DNA of 64,000 bases from Rhizobium leguminosarum bv. viciae USDA 2370 (GCF_002008365.1 NZ_MRDL01000051.1:124001-188000), one strand, 5' to 3'; positions 34,681 through 43,535 are shown, counted from the stretch's first letter. Notes: a model not told the origin generated them from the sequence alone. Numbers and translations are program-made.

Positions 34681-34695
34681 ATTAGTCCGCCTAAT
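34681..34695. promoter_or_regulatory. LysR-type operator, site 2
   Basis: attagtccgcctaat is a perfect interrupted palindrome (ATTAG-N5-CTAAT) fitting T-N11-A. It lies 84 bases before the hydrolase start. Its first eleven bases are the exact inverse of ggcggactaat at 33725-33735. A weaker half-site, ggcgtctaat, follows near 34713. Confidence 0.75.
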
Positions 34696-34778
34696 AGACC
34701 CTAGCTGTCCGAGGCGTCTAATCCTTTCGGTCCGATGCCGTTACCTTCTCGCCATCTGAAACGAAGCGAGAAGCCTAC

Positions 34779-35867
34779 ATGCGATATGGATTGTCCAACA
34801 CCCTGGCCGCATTGCTGCTTGCCTCAGCGCAGCTTGCCGCGCCATTGGCGACAGCTGCCGATGCGGTAAAGCCCGAGCCATTGGTTATCCAGGAGCAGGG
34901 CAGCTTTGCCGTCGGAGGAACCAGCACGACGGCGCCCGGAACCTTCGATCCGCTGAAACCTCTCGATCCCGCAGGGCAGACCTATCACGGCGATCATGCC
35001 TTTACCTTCTATCAGGTGCCGGCAAACCCGCGTCAGTACCCGATCGTGATGTGGCACGGTGCCGGACAATTCTCCAAGACCTGGGAGACGACGCCCGACG
35101 GCCGCGAAGGCTTCCAGAACATCTTCCTGCGTCGAGGATTCTCCACCTATCTCGTCGACCAGCCGCGCCGGGGCGGAGCGGGACGGAGCATGGCCGAGAC
35201 AACAGTGAAGCCGACGCCAGACGAGCAGCTCTGGTTCAACCAGTTCCGTGTCGGCATCTGGCCGAACTATTTCGACGGCGTGCAATTCTCCCGTGATCCG
35301 GAAGCGCTGAACCAGTATTTTCGCGCGATGACGCCGAACACCGGGCCGTTCGACATGGACGTCGTGTCGAATGCGGTGGCAAAGCTGTTCGAGAAAATCG
35401 GTCCCGGCATTCTTTTCACTCACTCGCAGGGCGGCGGACCGGGCTGGCTAACGGCCATCAAGAACGACAGGGTTAAAGCCATCGTTGCCTTCGAACCCGG
35501 CAGCAGCTTTGTATTCCCGGCAGGCGAGGTCCCAGCCGATATGCCGAGCGCCTTCGACACGCTGAAGGGCGTGCCGGTGCCGATGGACGACTTCATCAAG
35601 CTGACGAAGATCCCGATTATCATCTACTACGGCGACAACATTCCCGACCAGCCGACGACGATGCCGGCACAGGACAGCTGGCGCGTGCGCCTGGCAATGG
35701 CGCGTCTGTGGCGCGACACGGTGAACAGGCATGGCGGCGATGTCACCGTCGTGCACCTTCCCGAAATTGGCATCCGCGGCAACACCCACTTCGCGTTCTC
35801 GGACTTGAACAACGTAGAGATCGCCGATCTGGTCACGACGTTCCTCCGCGAGAAGAAGCTCGACTGA
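34779..35867 (+). CDS. Exported alpha/beta hydrolase
   Basis: A 362-residue hydrolase with a Sec signal (LAALLLASAQLAAPLATA, cleavage near residue 27). The nucleophile elbow is FTHSQGGGPGW (serine near 222), the oxyanion region is VMWHGAGQFSKTWE, and the late histidine is in IRGNTHFAFSDLNN. It is similar to esterases found beside redox modules in rhizobia and sphingomonads; its substrate is unknown. It begins a plus-strand run with the next three genes (gaps of about 25, 70 and 30 bases), all four of which are exported or membrane-bound, so the run looks like one envelope-located pathway. Confidence 0.88.
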   Translation: MRYGLSNTLAALLLASAQLAAPLATAADAVKPEPLVIQEQGSFAVGGTSTTAPGTFDPLKPLDPAGQTYHGDHAFTFYQVPANPRQYPIVMWHGAGQFSKTWETTPDGREGFQNIFLRRGFSTYLVDQPRRGGAGRSMAETTVKPTPDEQLWFNQFRVGIWPNYFDGVQFSRDPEALNQYFRAMTPNTGPFDMDVVSNAVAKLFEKIGPGILFTHSQGGGPGWLTAIKNDRVKAIVAFEPGSSFVFPAGEVPADMPSAFDTLKGVPVPMDDFIKLTKIPIIIYYGDNIPDQPTTMPAQDSWRVRLAMARLWRDTVNRHGGDVTVVHLPEIGIRGNTHFAFSDLNNVEIADLVTTFLREKKLD

Positions 35868-35892
35868 TCCCGGAAATCATGAGGTGAAGACC

Positions 35893-36309
35893 ATGAAACA
35901 ACTGTTGGGAAACCTGATGCTGTCGGCAGGCATGATGCTGGCCGTTCTGCCGGGCGTCGTCAGTGCTCAGACACCGGCAGAAGGGGACGACAAGTCCCGG
36001 CGCTCACGCGCCCAGCAGCTGATGGGCGCGACCGCGCCGAAGCTGGCTGAACTGACCGACGACGTCCTCTATGGCGACATATGGGAGCGCCCGCAACTGG
36101 CGAAGCGGGATCGCAGCCTGGTCACTGTTGCCGCGCTGATCGCTATGAACCGGCCCGATCAGCTCAGATCCCATCTTGCCATGGCCCGCCAGAACGGTGT
36201 GACCGAGGACGAGCTGATCGAGACGATCACCCACCTTGCCTTCTACGCCGGCTGGCCGAATGCGGTCTCGGCCATTGCCGTCGCGAAAGACGTGTTCGGA
36301 CGTGAATGA
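35893..36309 (+). CDS. Exported carboxymuconolactone decarboxylase family protein
   Basis: A 138-residue protein with a signal peptide (MLSAGMMLAVLPGVVSAQ). The CMD-like domain has LYGDIWERPQLAKRDRSLVTVAALIAMNRPDQLRSHL and then GVTEDELIETITHLAFYAGWPNAVSA. The two cysteines of peroxidatic AhpD members are absent, so it is the decarboxylase-like or a non-redox form. Export is unusual for the family, which is normally cytosolic. The start is the ATG at 35893, with GAGGTG before it; a GTG three codons earlier is less likely. Confidence 0.88.
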   Translation: MKQLLGNLMLSAGMMLAVLPGVVSAQTPAEGDDKSRRSRAQQLMGATAPKLAELTDDVLYGDIWERPQLAKRDRSLVTVAALIAMNRPDQLRSHLAMARQNGVTEDELIETITHLAFYAGWPNAVSAIAVAKDVFGRE

Positions 36310-36380
36310 GACGAGGGGCCTTCCGCTTTTGCCGAAGCCGGTCGCCCGAATCTTCCGCACAAAACCAGGAAAAGACATCC

Positions 36381-36863
36381 ATGCGTCATCTCATCAAGCG
36401 CATTTCCATCCTCTTTGCCATGGCCGGCGTTGCGGTTCTGGTCGGGTGGAAGGTCGACGCCGAGCCGAACCGGACGACGCTGCCGGAATTGGCTGGCCTC
36501 GTTCATTACACGACCGTCAGGCGCGGCAACGTGACTGAGCACATCATGACGACGAACGAAGCGATCCAGGCGGTGAAGAACGGGCAGCCTGCTCCAGACG
36601 GTACGCACTTCGTGCTGGTCGATTACCGCGATGGGGAAGTCTATCGCACCTTCGTCATGGAAAAGGGTTCCGGCTGGGGCGGCGATTATGACGCAGACCG
36701 TCGCACTGGCGACTGGCAGTTCCAATGGTTCAAGCCGGACGGCAGCGTCAACATGGCCGAGAACACGGCGCGGTGTCAGTCCTGTCATTCGTCCAGGGCC
36801 GACGAAGACTTCCTCTACACTCTCGACGCTCTCAAGGAATTTGACGGAGCCGTCATTGACTAG
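36381..36863 (+). CDS. Cytochrome P460-like c-type haem protein
   Basis: A 160-residue exported protein. An N-terminal hydrophobic segment (residues 8-22) acts as signal or anchor. The domain begins with HYTTVRRGNVTEHIMTTNEA, continues with THFVLVDYRDGEVYRTFVMEKG and ends with the haem c motif CQSCH at residues 132-136. This matches the cytochrome P460 family, whose best-known members oxidise hydroxylamine; related proteins bind NO or act in detoxification. No cross-linking lysine can be assigned from the sequence alone. It lies between a CMD-like and a DUF4405 gene. Confidence 0.85.
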   Translation: MRHLIKRISILFAMAGVAVLVGWKVDAEPNRTTLPELAGLVHYTTVRRGNVTEHIMTTNEAIQAVKNGQPAPDGTHFVLVDYRDGEVYRTFVMEKGSGWGGDYDADRRTGDWQFQWFKPDGSVNMAENTARCQSCHSSRADEDFLYTLDALKEFDGAVID

Positions 36864-36896
36864 GCCGGATCGAACCCCTGGCGAGGGCGTCGCATC

Positions 36897-37595
36897 GTGA
36901 GTCCTTTTTTCGTGATCCGCCTCGTGCTCGACTTCACCGCGGCCGGACTACTTTTTGTCGCGCTCGCCTACTGGTGGCTCGACAACACCACGCATGAATT
37001 GATCGGCACGGGTATGTTCATTCTTCTCCTATCGCACAACGTCTTCAACAGACGATGGTGGGCGAGGCTTCCGAAGGCGGCGCGCGGCAGGCCGAGTTTT
37101 CTGACAATCGCTTCGAATATTTCGATCGCCTTGGCGATATCAGCATTGCTGGTGACCAGCGTGCTGATTTCCCGCACGGTATTTGCTTTCCTTCCCTTGA
37201 GCGGCGGGCCGACGGCACGCGAAATTCACATCCTCGCGGCCTATTGGGCATTCATCCTCGCTGCCGTCCATCTTGGCCTTCACTGGTCGATGATCATGGC
37301 CGTAGCGGGCCGGCTGTTGCGGGTCGGGCCGCCGGACGCGATCAGGACTGCATCCCTTCGTGCAGTTGCAGGCGGAATAGCGGCGTTAGGCATCCACAGC
37401 CTGTTCGTCATGGGAATCGGAAACCGGCTCATTGCCCGGCCATCGATCGATTTCTGGGACTTCCAGGAGTCCACGATCGGGTTCTTCCTGCATCACATCG
37501 CGATCCTGGCAGCGTGTGCGTGCGCTGCGCATTATGCGGCCGTCTGGCTTCGATGGGCGGGTGGGGTGCGCAGGGTCACGGACGCCGGCGAGTGA
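36897..37595 (+). CDS. DUF4405 family membrane protein
   Basis: A 232-residue protein with about six membrane segments. Histidines within or next to the segments (LLLSHNVFNRRWW, VHLGLHWSMIM, IHSLFVMG, FFLHHIAIL) suggest haem b ligands, as proposed for DUF4405, which resembles cytochrome b561. It would pass electrons between the quinone pool and the exported P460-like haem protein encoded just before it. The start is a GTG at 36897, 33 bases after the preceding stop codon. Confidence 0.82.
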   Translation: MSPFFVIRLVLDFTAAGLLFVALAYWWLDNTTHELIGTGMFILLLSHNVFNRRWWARLPKAARGRPSFLTIASNISIALAISALLVTSVLISRTVFAFLPLSGGPTAREIHILAAYWAFILAAVHLGLHWSMIMAVAGRLLRVGPPDAIRTASLRAVAGGIAALGIHSLFVMGIGNRLIARPSIDFWDFQESTIGFFLHHIAILAACACAAHYAAVWLRWAGGVRRVTDAGE

Positions 37596-37635
37596 TGTGT
37601 GCGACGGCTTTGTGGGGATGGAGTTTGCGGCTACC

Positions 37636-37690
37636 CTTCGCATGGGCTCAGGGCGTTCGACCTGGCAATCGATTCACTGGATCGATTGCC
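37636..37690. repeat. Intergenic repeat, inverted partner of 32510-32570
   Basis: Contains gggctcagggcgttcg and a perfect hairpin (ggcaatcgat, loop of seven, atcgattgcc at 37664-37690). The reverse complement matches 32510-32570. It lies 40 bases after the DUF4405 stop codon and may also end transcription. Confidence 0.75.
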
Positions 37691-37712
37691 CCGCGCTTCG
37701 CGGGACCACGTC

Positions 37713-38300
37713 TCACCCTAGACCATCATAGAGACGGAAGATGAAGCTTATCTGGTAGATCAGGTTGGCGATGACGAAGGTGGCGTGGAAGCGGCGGTTG
37801 GGAGTCCAGGCGGCGATGGTGCAGAGGATGATGTAGACAATGTTGCGCGCGGGATATTCCCAGCCGAGAGAGAGGATGCGTTCATGACCTTTGATCGCCG
37901 TATCGAGAATATCGACGGCGTAGGTCAGGCCGAGGATGCCGAAGAACCATTTGCGCCGGGAAATGAAATATTCTTCGTAGCCGCCATATTCGTCGAGCGA
38001 GGCAGGAAAGAGCAGGGCGCAGAGCAGGAAGAACAGGCTGCAGAAGCAGATCAGGAAGAGATAGATGCCGAAGCCGATGGCCGGCACGGCCTGCAAGCGA
38101 TATTCCCACCACCAGATATGGATGATGAACAGGAACATCGACAGCGCCCAGCCGAGATGGATGGGGTAGACCTTGGCCTTGGCTGGATGCTGGACGATGC
38201 CGGCAACGCCGGTCAGCACCCTGGCGAGCGAAAGGCTGATGACCATGCCCATCACCACCTTGATGTGAAGGAAGACCTCCGGCGAACTGACCGTTTCCAT
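37713..38300 (-). CDS. Hypothetical multipass membrane protein
   Basis: A 195-residue protein with five or six hydrophobic segments, including VVMGMVISLSLARVLTG, WALSMFLFIIHIWWWEY, FGIYLFLICFCSLFFLLCALLF and IVYIILCTIAAW. There is no domain I can name; similar proteins are annotated only as hypothetical in rhizobia. It is encoded on the minus strand 20 bases downstream of the thioesterase gene, so the two may form one transcript. Confidence 0.75.
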   Translation of the reverse strand: METVSSPEVFLHIKVVMGMVISLSLARVLTGVAGIVQHPAKAKVYPIHLGWALSMFLFIIHIWWWEYRLQAVPAIGFGIYLFLICFCSLFFLLCALLFPASLDEYGGYEEYFISRRKWFFGILGLTYAVDILDTAIKGHERILSLGWEYPARNIVYIILCTIAAWTPNRRFHATFVIANLIYQISFIFRLYDGLG

Positions 38301-38319
38301 GTTGTCGATCCCCGGCCTG

Positions 38320-38706
38320 TCACTCCTCGGGGACTTGCTTGGGCTTGCCCTCTTCGTCGAGCGCCACCATGATGAAGGTGCCGGCCGTCACTTTTTCCAT
38401 TTTGGCATAACGGGCGCGGTTCGCCCAGGCTTCGACGCAGAGCGTGATCGAGGTGCGGCCGACGCGCTCGATATCGGTATAGACCGACAGCGTATCGCCG
38501 ATCTTGACCGGCAGCTCGAAAGCCATCTCCTTGACGGCGGCAGTGACGACACGGCCCCTGGCGCGCTCAGTGGCGCGGATGCCGGAGGCAAGGTCCATCT
38601 GCGCCATGACCCAGCCGCCGAAGATATCGCCAGCCGGATTGGCATCACCGGGCATCGCAAGTGTGCGCAGCGTCAGTTCGCCTCTCGGCTTGGCGGCATC
38701 GGTCAT
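38320..38706 (-). CDS. Acyl-CoA thioesterase (hotdog fold, YciA-like)
   Basis: A 128-residue cytosolic thioesterase that should cleave acyl-CoA. The hotdog pattern is clear: RTLAMPGDANPAGDIFGGWVMAQMD with the catalytic DIFGGW region, then VVTAAVKEMAFELPVKIGDTLSVY and TSITLCVEAWANR. The length matches YciA. The ATG at 38706 follows GGAGAAAACTTG. It is probably cotranscribed with the membrane protein downstream. Confidence 0.92.
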   Translation of the reverse strand: MTDAAKPRGELTLRTLAMPGDANPAGDIFGGWVMAQMDLASGIRATERARGRVVTAAVKEMAFELPVKIGDTLSVYTDIERVGRTSITLCVEAWANRARYAKMEKVTAGTFIMVALDEEGKPKQVPEE

Positions 38707-38996
38707 CAAGTTTTCTCCATCTGGGTGCGGCGTCGGGCCGGCGATTCACTGGAGAGTACCCTAGTGCAAAGGCCGTGGGCTGTAAAAGACAGCAATGCCG
38801 GGTGCTAGAGGCAGCCGGCGGGAAAAATGTTGCCGCCTTTGCCGATCGAAATTTCATTCGATTTCAAATGGTTGAATTTTACGGCTGTCACCTGACGTTA
38901 CGTTATTTAATGGCCTTCTAATTAAGCTTTACGCTCCAGTAATTCCGGCAATTCAGAATGCGATCGATCTCAAATACAAGAATCGCCGGGAACCTC

Positions 38997-40814
38997 ATGC
39001 GCAACGTCAAGATTTCCACCCGTCTCTACTGCCTCGTCGGATTCACGCTTGCCGTGCTTGCGGCGACGATGGTCTTCTTTCTGAACTATTCCTATTCCGA
39101 GCTGGAAGCGGAGCGGAAGGCGGGGCTGGCGCAAATGGATGCGACGGCGCTCGGCATCTTCGACAAATATTACAAGATGGAACAGGCGGGCACGATGACC
39201 CGCGAACAGGCGCAGGCGGCCGCCAAGGACGTGATCGGCGCGATGCGCTACGGCGCCGACGGTTATTTCTGGATCAACGACATGCGTCCCACCATGGTGA
39301 TGCACCCGATCAAGCCGCAGCTGAACGGCACCGATATCTCCCAGATGAAGGATCCGACGGGCAAGTTCCTGTTCGTTGAGTTCGTCAACAAGGTGAAGAA
39401 GGACGGCAAGGGCTTCGTCGATTATCTTTGGCCGAAGCCGGGCGCCGACCAGCCAGTGCTGAAGTATTCCTATGTCGCCGGTTTCGAGCCCTGGGGCTGG
39501 ATCGTCGGCACCGGTGTCTATGCGGATGATCTTGCCGCGCTCTATCGCCAGAACGCGATGTGGGCCGCAGTGCTCTGCCTGCTTGGCGCCGCCGCCACGA
39601 TCGCGATCGCCTATGCCATCGTGCGCAGCGTCACGGCGCCGATCGCCCGGCTGAAGGCAGCGATGAACGCGATTGCCGCCGAAGAAGCATCGGTGGAGAT
39701 CGCCGGCAGTGACCGTCGCGATGAGATCGGCCAGATGGCCAAGGTGCTGCTGGTGCTGCGCGACTCCGTCGATGAGCGTAGCGCGCTGCGCGGGCGGGAA
39801 GACGATAGGCAGCGGCAGATCGAGGAAGAGCGTCGCGGCAACGAGGCAAGTCTGCGTTCGGCGTCCGAGCGGCAAACTCTAGCGATGCAGGCGCTCGGCG
39901 TCGGCCTGGAGAAGCTTGCGGGCGGTGACCTGACGGTTGCGATCGGCGATATCGGCGAGGATTACGCCAAGCTGAGGGGCGATTTCAACGCCGCTGTCGA
40001 TGCACTGAACGGCGTGATCCATGCGATCGCCGAATCGAGCCATGTCGTCAACGAAAGCGCTTCCGACATCAGCGAGGCGACCGGCAACCTGTCGAAGCGC
40101 ACGGAGCAGCAGGCGGCCGCACTCGAAGAGACGGCGGCAGCGCTCGACGAGATCACCGCGACGGTCAAGACGGCATCCGAACGGGCGAACGAGGCGCGCG
40201 AGATGGTGGCCGAGACCAAGGCAAGTGCCGGAAAATCCGGCGAGATCGTCCGCAATGCGGTGACCGCGATGGGCCGGATCGAGGATTCCTCCAACCGCAT
40301 TGGTCAGATCATCTCGGTCATCGACGAGATCGCCTTCCAGACGAATCTTCTGGCGCTGAATGCGGGCGTCGAGGCCGCACGTGCCGGCGAAGCGGGCCGC
40401 GGCTTTGCGGTCGTTGCGCAAGAGGTGCGCGAACTCGCCCAGCGTTCCGCCAATGCGGCCAAGGAGATTAAGGAACTGATCAGCCGATCGGCGACGGAAG
40501 TCGAGGGCGGGGTGGCGCTGGTGCGCTCGACGGGCGAAGCGCTGCTGGAAATCGAGGCGCTGGTCAATCAGGTCAACGACCACGTCGCCTCGATCGCCAC
40601 GGCGGCACGCGAGCAGTCGACCGGGCTGAACGAGATCAACGGTTCCGTCAACCACATGGACCAGATGACCCAGCAGAATGCTGCAATGGTCGAAGAGACG
40701 ACGGCGGCAAGCCGTACACTCGCCGACGAGAGCACCCAGCTGAAGACGCTGCTTGCGAATTTCCGCCTGCGCGGGGAGCAGTCAGCAGGGACCCGATACA
40801 CACGGGCAGCGTGA
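38997..40814 (+). CDS. Methyl-accepting chemotaxis protein with Cache sensor
   Basis: A 605-residue chemoreceptor. One membrane segment lies near residues 10-30 and a second near 190-210. Between them is a single Cache domain (sCache_2 type: GADGYFWINDMRPTMVMHPIKPQLNG, VSY-like KYSYVAGFEPWGWIVGTGVY). A HAMP domain follows, and then the signalling domain with the conserved hairpin tip IISVIDEIAFQTNLLALNAGVEAARAGEAGRGFAVVAQEV. sCache_2 receptors often bind small organic acids. I chose the ATG at 38997 (MRNVKISTRLY), the usual start for this group, over the ATG 39 bases upstream. A clear terminator follows. Confidence 0.92.
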   Translation: MRNVKISTRLYCLVGFTLAVLAATMVFFLNYSYSELEAERKAGLAQMDATALGIFDKYYKMEQAGTMTREQAQAAAKDVIGAMRYGADGYFWINDMRPTMVMHPIKPQLNGTDISQMKDPTGKFLFVEFVNKVKKDGKGFVDYLWPKPGADQPVLKYSYVAGFEPWGWIVGTGVYADDLAALYRQNAMWAAVLCLLGAAATIAIAYAIVRSVTAPIARLKAAMNAIAAEEASVEIAGSDRRDEIGQMAKVLLVLRDSVDERSALRGREDDRQRQIEEERRGNEASLRSASERQTLAMQALGVGLEKLAGGDLTVAIGDIGEDYAKLRGDFNAAVDALNGVIHAIAESSHVVNESASDISEATGNLSKRTEQQAAALEETAAALDEITATVKTASERANEAREMVAETKASAGKSGEIVRNAVTAMGRIEDSSNRIGQIISVIDEIAFQTNLLALNAGVEAARAGEAGRGFAVVAQEVRELAQRSANAAKEIKELISRSATEVEGGVALVRSTGEALLEIEALVNQVNDHVASIATAAREQSTGLNEINGSVNHMDQMTQQNAAMVEETTAASRTLADESTQLKTLLANFRLRGEQSAGTRYTRAA

Positions 40815-40830
40815 GGAAGCGGAGAGATCA

Positions 40831-40853
40831 AAGGTCGGGAAACCGGCCTTTTT
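40831..40853 (+). terminator. Rho-independent terminator after the chemoreceptor gene
   Basis: aggtcgg pairs with ccggcct across a GAAA tetraloop and is followed directly by TTTT. It lies 17 bases after the stop codon. Confidence 0.85.
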
Positions 40854-40965
40854 CAATTCCGTCGCGTTCAGATTGTGCCGGTAAGTTTTCATTCACCGTT
40901 TTTAATTAAAATTAGAGTGAGTTTTTTCGGTCACTGCCCAGCCAGCCTGCGGAAGCGATAAGAGT

Positions 40966-42282
40966 ATGGCGTTTGTTTCCTTTCCTCGGCGAACCCTTTT
41001 GCCCGTTATCCTTTCGGCGGCGCTGACCACCTGTTCGATCAGCGACGGACTGGTGCCGCCGGCCAATGTCGACAACGGCACCAGGGTCAGCTCGATCTCG
41101 CCCGCGCGGGCGCCAGCGGCGCGCATGGCGCCCTCGGTCCGAATGGCACCTGTGGAAAGTCAGGCCTCCTATCCGATTTCCAGCGCGCCCGTTGGCAATA
41201 GCCAGGGCTCCGTCGATTACCTTGACACGCCGAACCTTGCCGGTACCGGCCACGCTGCACGAGCCGCTCCGCCGCAAACCGCACCGGGGCGCAAGCTGCC
41301 GATGATCGACAGTGACGAGGCGCTGGCGCAGCAGAACCAGAACTGGGGCGGCACGCAGGATCTTGCGATCCCATCCGGCGGCGTCAACATGGATGATGAG
41401 CTCGGGGCCGAGCCGGTCGTCGGGCTGGCGCAGGAACAACAGCAGCAGATCGCCGAGGGCAATGCCACCGAGCCTGTTGTCGACGGCATCGGCACCGACA
41501 ATCCGACGCAGCTCAACCAGCCTATGCGCCAGCCCGCGCAGCAACCAATGCCGCAGCCGGCTGCGCAGACGCAGATGAGCCGGGCGCCCGCCTGGAACGA
41601 TGGCAGCCCGGTGGTGGCGCCGACCCGTGTTCCCGAAGAGGACGAGAGCGAAGAGGTCGCGATGCTGCGGCCGAACAATCCGATGATGAGCGAGCCGGCG
41701 GCACCCGTCGATCCCAGCGTCATGCCATCCTCCGAGCTTGCCTGCCGGCGCGAGTTGAAGCGCATGGGCGTGCTCTTCGACGACAAGCCGCCGATTTCGA
41801 ACGGTCCGGCCTGCCAGGTGCCTTATCCGGTGTCGCTGAAGGGGCTTTCCGGCAATATCGGCGTCCGCCCGGCTGTAACGCTGAACTGCCAGGTGACGCT
41901 CGCCTTCGCCAAATGGGTCAAGAACGAACTGGCGCCGTCCGCCCGCTACCGTTACTGGTCCGGCATCAAGACGATCCAGCCGCTCGGCGGCTATTCCTGC
42001 CGGCGCATGAACAACAGCCGGCAGAAATACAATCCGATGTCGGAACACGCCCGCGGCAACGCCATCGACGTCGGCAAGTTCGTGCTGAAGAACGGCCACG
42101 AGATCGACGTGCGCAAGAAGGGCCTGTTCTCGCTGCGCGAGGGGCGGCTGCTGAAGGCGGTGCGCAGCGACAGCTGCCGCTATTTCAACACCGTGCTGGG
42201 GCCTGGCAGCAACCCGGAGCACTGGAACCACTTCCACTTCGATCTTCGCTCCCGCAAAAGCGGCAAGGCCTATTGCGACTGA
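40966..42282 (+). CDS. Extensin-like C-terminal domain protein
   Basis: A 438-residue exported protein. The N-terminus is hydrophobic (LLPVILSAALTTC), possibly with a lipid-bearing cysteine, although threonine before it is unusual. A proline/glutamine-rich linker covers about residues 40-250 (QPMRQPAQQPMPQPAAQ). The extensin-like C-terminal domain (about 255-435) holds CRRELKRMGV, VTLNCQVTLAFAKWV, MSEHARGNAIDVGKFVL and GPGSNPEHWNHFHFDL; its histidines and aspartate resemble the LAS metallopeptidase active site. Such proteins may trim peptidoglycan. It is a single gene. Confidence 0.88.
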   Translation: MAFVSFPRRTLLPVILSAALTTCSISDGLVPPANVDNGTRVSSISPARAPAARMAPSVRMAPVESQASYPISSAPVGNSQGSVDYLDTPNLAGTGHAARAAPPQTAPGRKLPMIDSDEALAQQNQNWGGTQDLAIPSGGVNMDDELGAEPVVGLAQEQQQQIAEGNATEPVVDGIGTDNPTQLNQPMRQPAQQPMPQPAAQTQMSRAPAWNDGSPVVAPTRVPEEDESEEVAMLRPNNPMMSEPAAPVDPSVMPSSELACRRELKRMGVLFDDKPPISNGPACQVPYPVSLKGLSGNIGVRPAVTLNCQVTLAFAKWVKNELAPSARYRYWSGIKTIQPLGGYSCRRMNNSRQKYNPMSEHARGNAIDVGKFVLKNGHEIDVRKKGLFSLREGRLLKAVRSDSCRYFNTVLGPGSNPEHWNHFHFDLRSRKSGKAYCD

Positions 42283-42418
42283 TGCATGTCCTCCTGAACC
42301 ATGCGGCGGATGCTGATGTTGCGGCCGCAATTGGGCCGGCTGGCAGAAAACGGTTCATCCCCGCCGCAGGGCACGCTATAGATCGGCCAGGCGGATTGCC
42401 GTTTCGAGAGTTTGATCC

Positions 42419-42766
42419 ATGAGCTATGATTTCCACGTCGGCCAGAAGGTCGTCTGCATCAACGATACCTTCAAGCATGTCAGCATCGACCAGCTCATCC
42501 GCAAAGGCGAGATCTATACGATCCGCTGGGTGGGCGAATATACCCATTATATCGACGGCACCTTCATCGGGGTGAAGCTTGCGGAAATCAATCGCGGCAA
42601 TGACGACGGGCCGGAGGGTTATGGTGCTGCCGACATGCCCTATCGCGCGACGCGCTTCCGGCCGTTGGTGAAGGACAAGATCGGATCGCTGCGCAAACTT
42701 CTGGCCCCGACGCCCGATGCGCCGGTGGAACCGAAGGAAAAAATCAGGAAGAAAGAGAAGGTCTGA
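42419..42766 (+). CDS. Hypothetical protein
   Basis: A 115-residue cytosolic protein. The first 70 residues look like a small beta-barrel (FHVGQKVVCINDTF, LIRKGEIYTIRWVGEY, GTFIGVKLAEINRG), similar to short rhizobial and phage-associated proteins without known function. The tail after residue 95 is rich in K, E and P and is probably disordered. The coding pattern is good. I cannot assign a role. Confidence 0.65.
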   Translation: MSYDFHVGQKVVCINDTFKHVSIDQLIRKGEIYTIRWVGEYTHYIDGTFIGVKLAEINRGNDDGPEGYGAADMPYRATRFRPLVKDKIGSLRKLLAPTPDAPVEPKEKIRKKEKV

Positions 42767-42889
42767 GCGCCGCTCGGCGACATCGGCATTTTCCCGACTT
42801 TATGCGCGCGACATCAACGCCGTGATGACGCGATTGTACCTTCAGGGTGCCTGTGCAACAGTCCGCGTCGGACATGTTGAGGAGGGGCC

Positions 42890-43510
42890 GTGAGACCGAT
42901 TTCGAGAATTCTGGCGCTTTGCGCCGCCATCGCCATCATGATCTCGGCAGCGGGGGCGGCGTCAGCCGATCCGCTGGTTTTCAACTATCATGGATGGCAG
43001 GTCGATCTCACCAACGCCAAGGGCGCGGAGCCCGACCGGGAGATGGTCGCGGCCGTCAAGCGGCAGCTCGACATTGTCGAGCATGTCGATCTTAAACCCG
43101 ATGTTCTCACCTTCATGCGCACGATCAGGATCTGGGCCAACCCAGCCGCCGCAAAAGCCGGGCCCGGCCATTACAGCAGCAAGACCGGCATCGACCTGCG
43201 CGTCAAAAGTCTTGCGCCCGACAAGCCGATCATCCTGCATGAACTTCTGCATGCCTATCACGACCGGATGCTTCCGGGCGGATTCGACAATCCCGATGTC
43301 AAGCAATTCTTCGATATCGGCCGGCGGGTCTGGCCGGGCGATTCCTACATGATGAGCAATGGTCACGAGTTCTTCGCGGTCACGGCCAGCGTCTACCTGT
43401 TCGGTGACATCGATCGGCCGCCTTATTCGCGCAGCCAGCTGCGAGAGCAGCAGCCGCGATACTACCAGTGGCTCGCCACGCTGTTCGACGACGGCCGGCC
43501 GCGCTCGTAA
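42890..43510 (+). CDS. Exported zincin-like protein
   Basis: A 206-residue protein with a signal peptide (ALCAAIAIMISAAGAASA, cleaved near residue 26). The motif ILHELLHAYHDRM contains HExxH at about residue 117, the zinc-binding signature of metallopeptidases. A further downstream glutamate in SNGHEFFAVTASVYLFG could complete the site in gluzincin manner. The start is a GTG at 42890, preceded by GAGGGG. It is a probable periplasmic metallopeptidase, although no named family could be assigned. Confidence 0.75.
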   Translation: MRPISRILALCAAIAIMISAAGAASADPLVFNYHGWQVDLTNAKGAEPDREMVAAVKRQLDIVEHVDLKPDVLTFMRTIRIWANPAAAKAGPGHYSSKTGIDLRVKSLAPDKPIILHELLHAYHDRMLPGGFDNPDVKQFFDIGRRVWPGDSYMMSNGHEFFAVTASVYLFGDIDRPPYSRSQLREQQPRYYQWLATLFDDGRPRS

Positions 43511-43535
43511 CGTCGCAGCAGATGCAGTGATCGGA

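Noticed and set aside
32510..37690. Composite transposon around the redox module
   Set aside because: The flanking repeats are short intergenic elements without a transposase gene or target-site duplication that I can see.
40912..42330. 472-codon minus-strand frame opposite the extensin-like gene
   Set aside because: Antisense shadow of a proline/glutamine-rich coding region.
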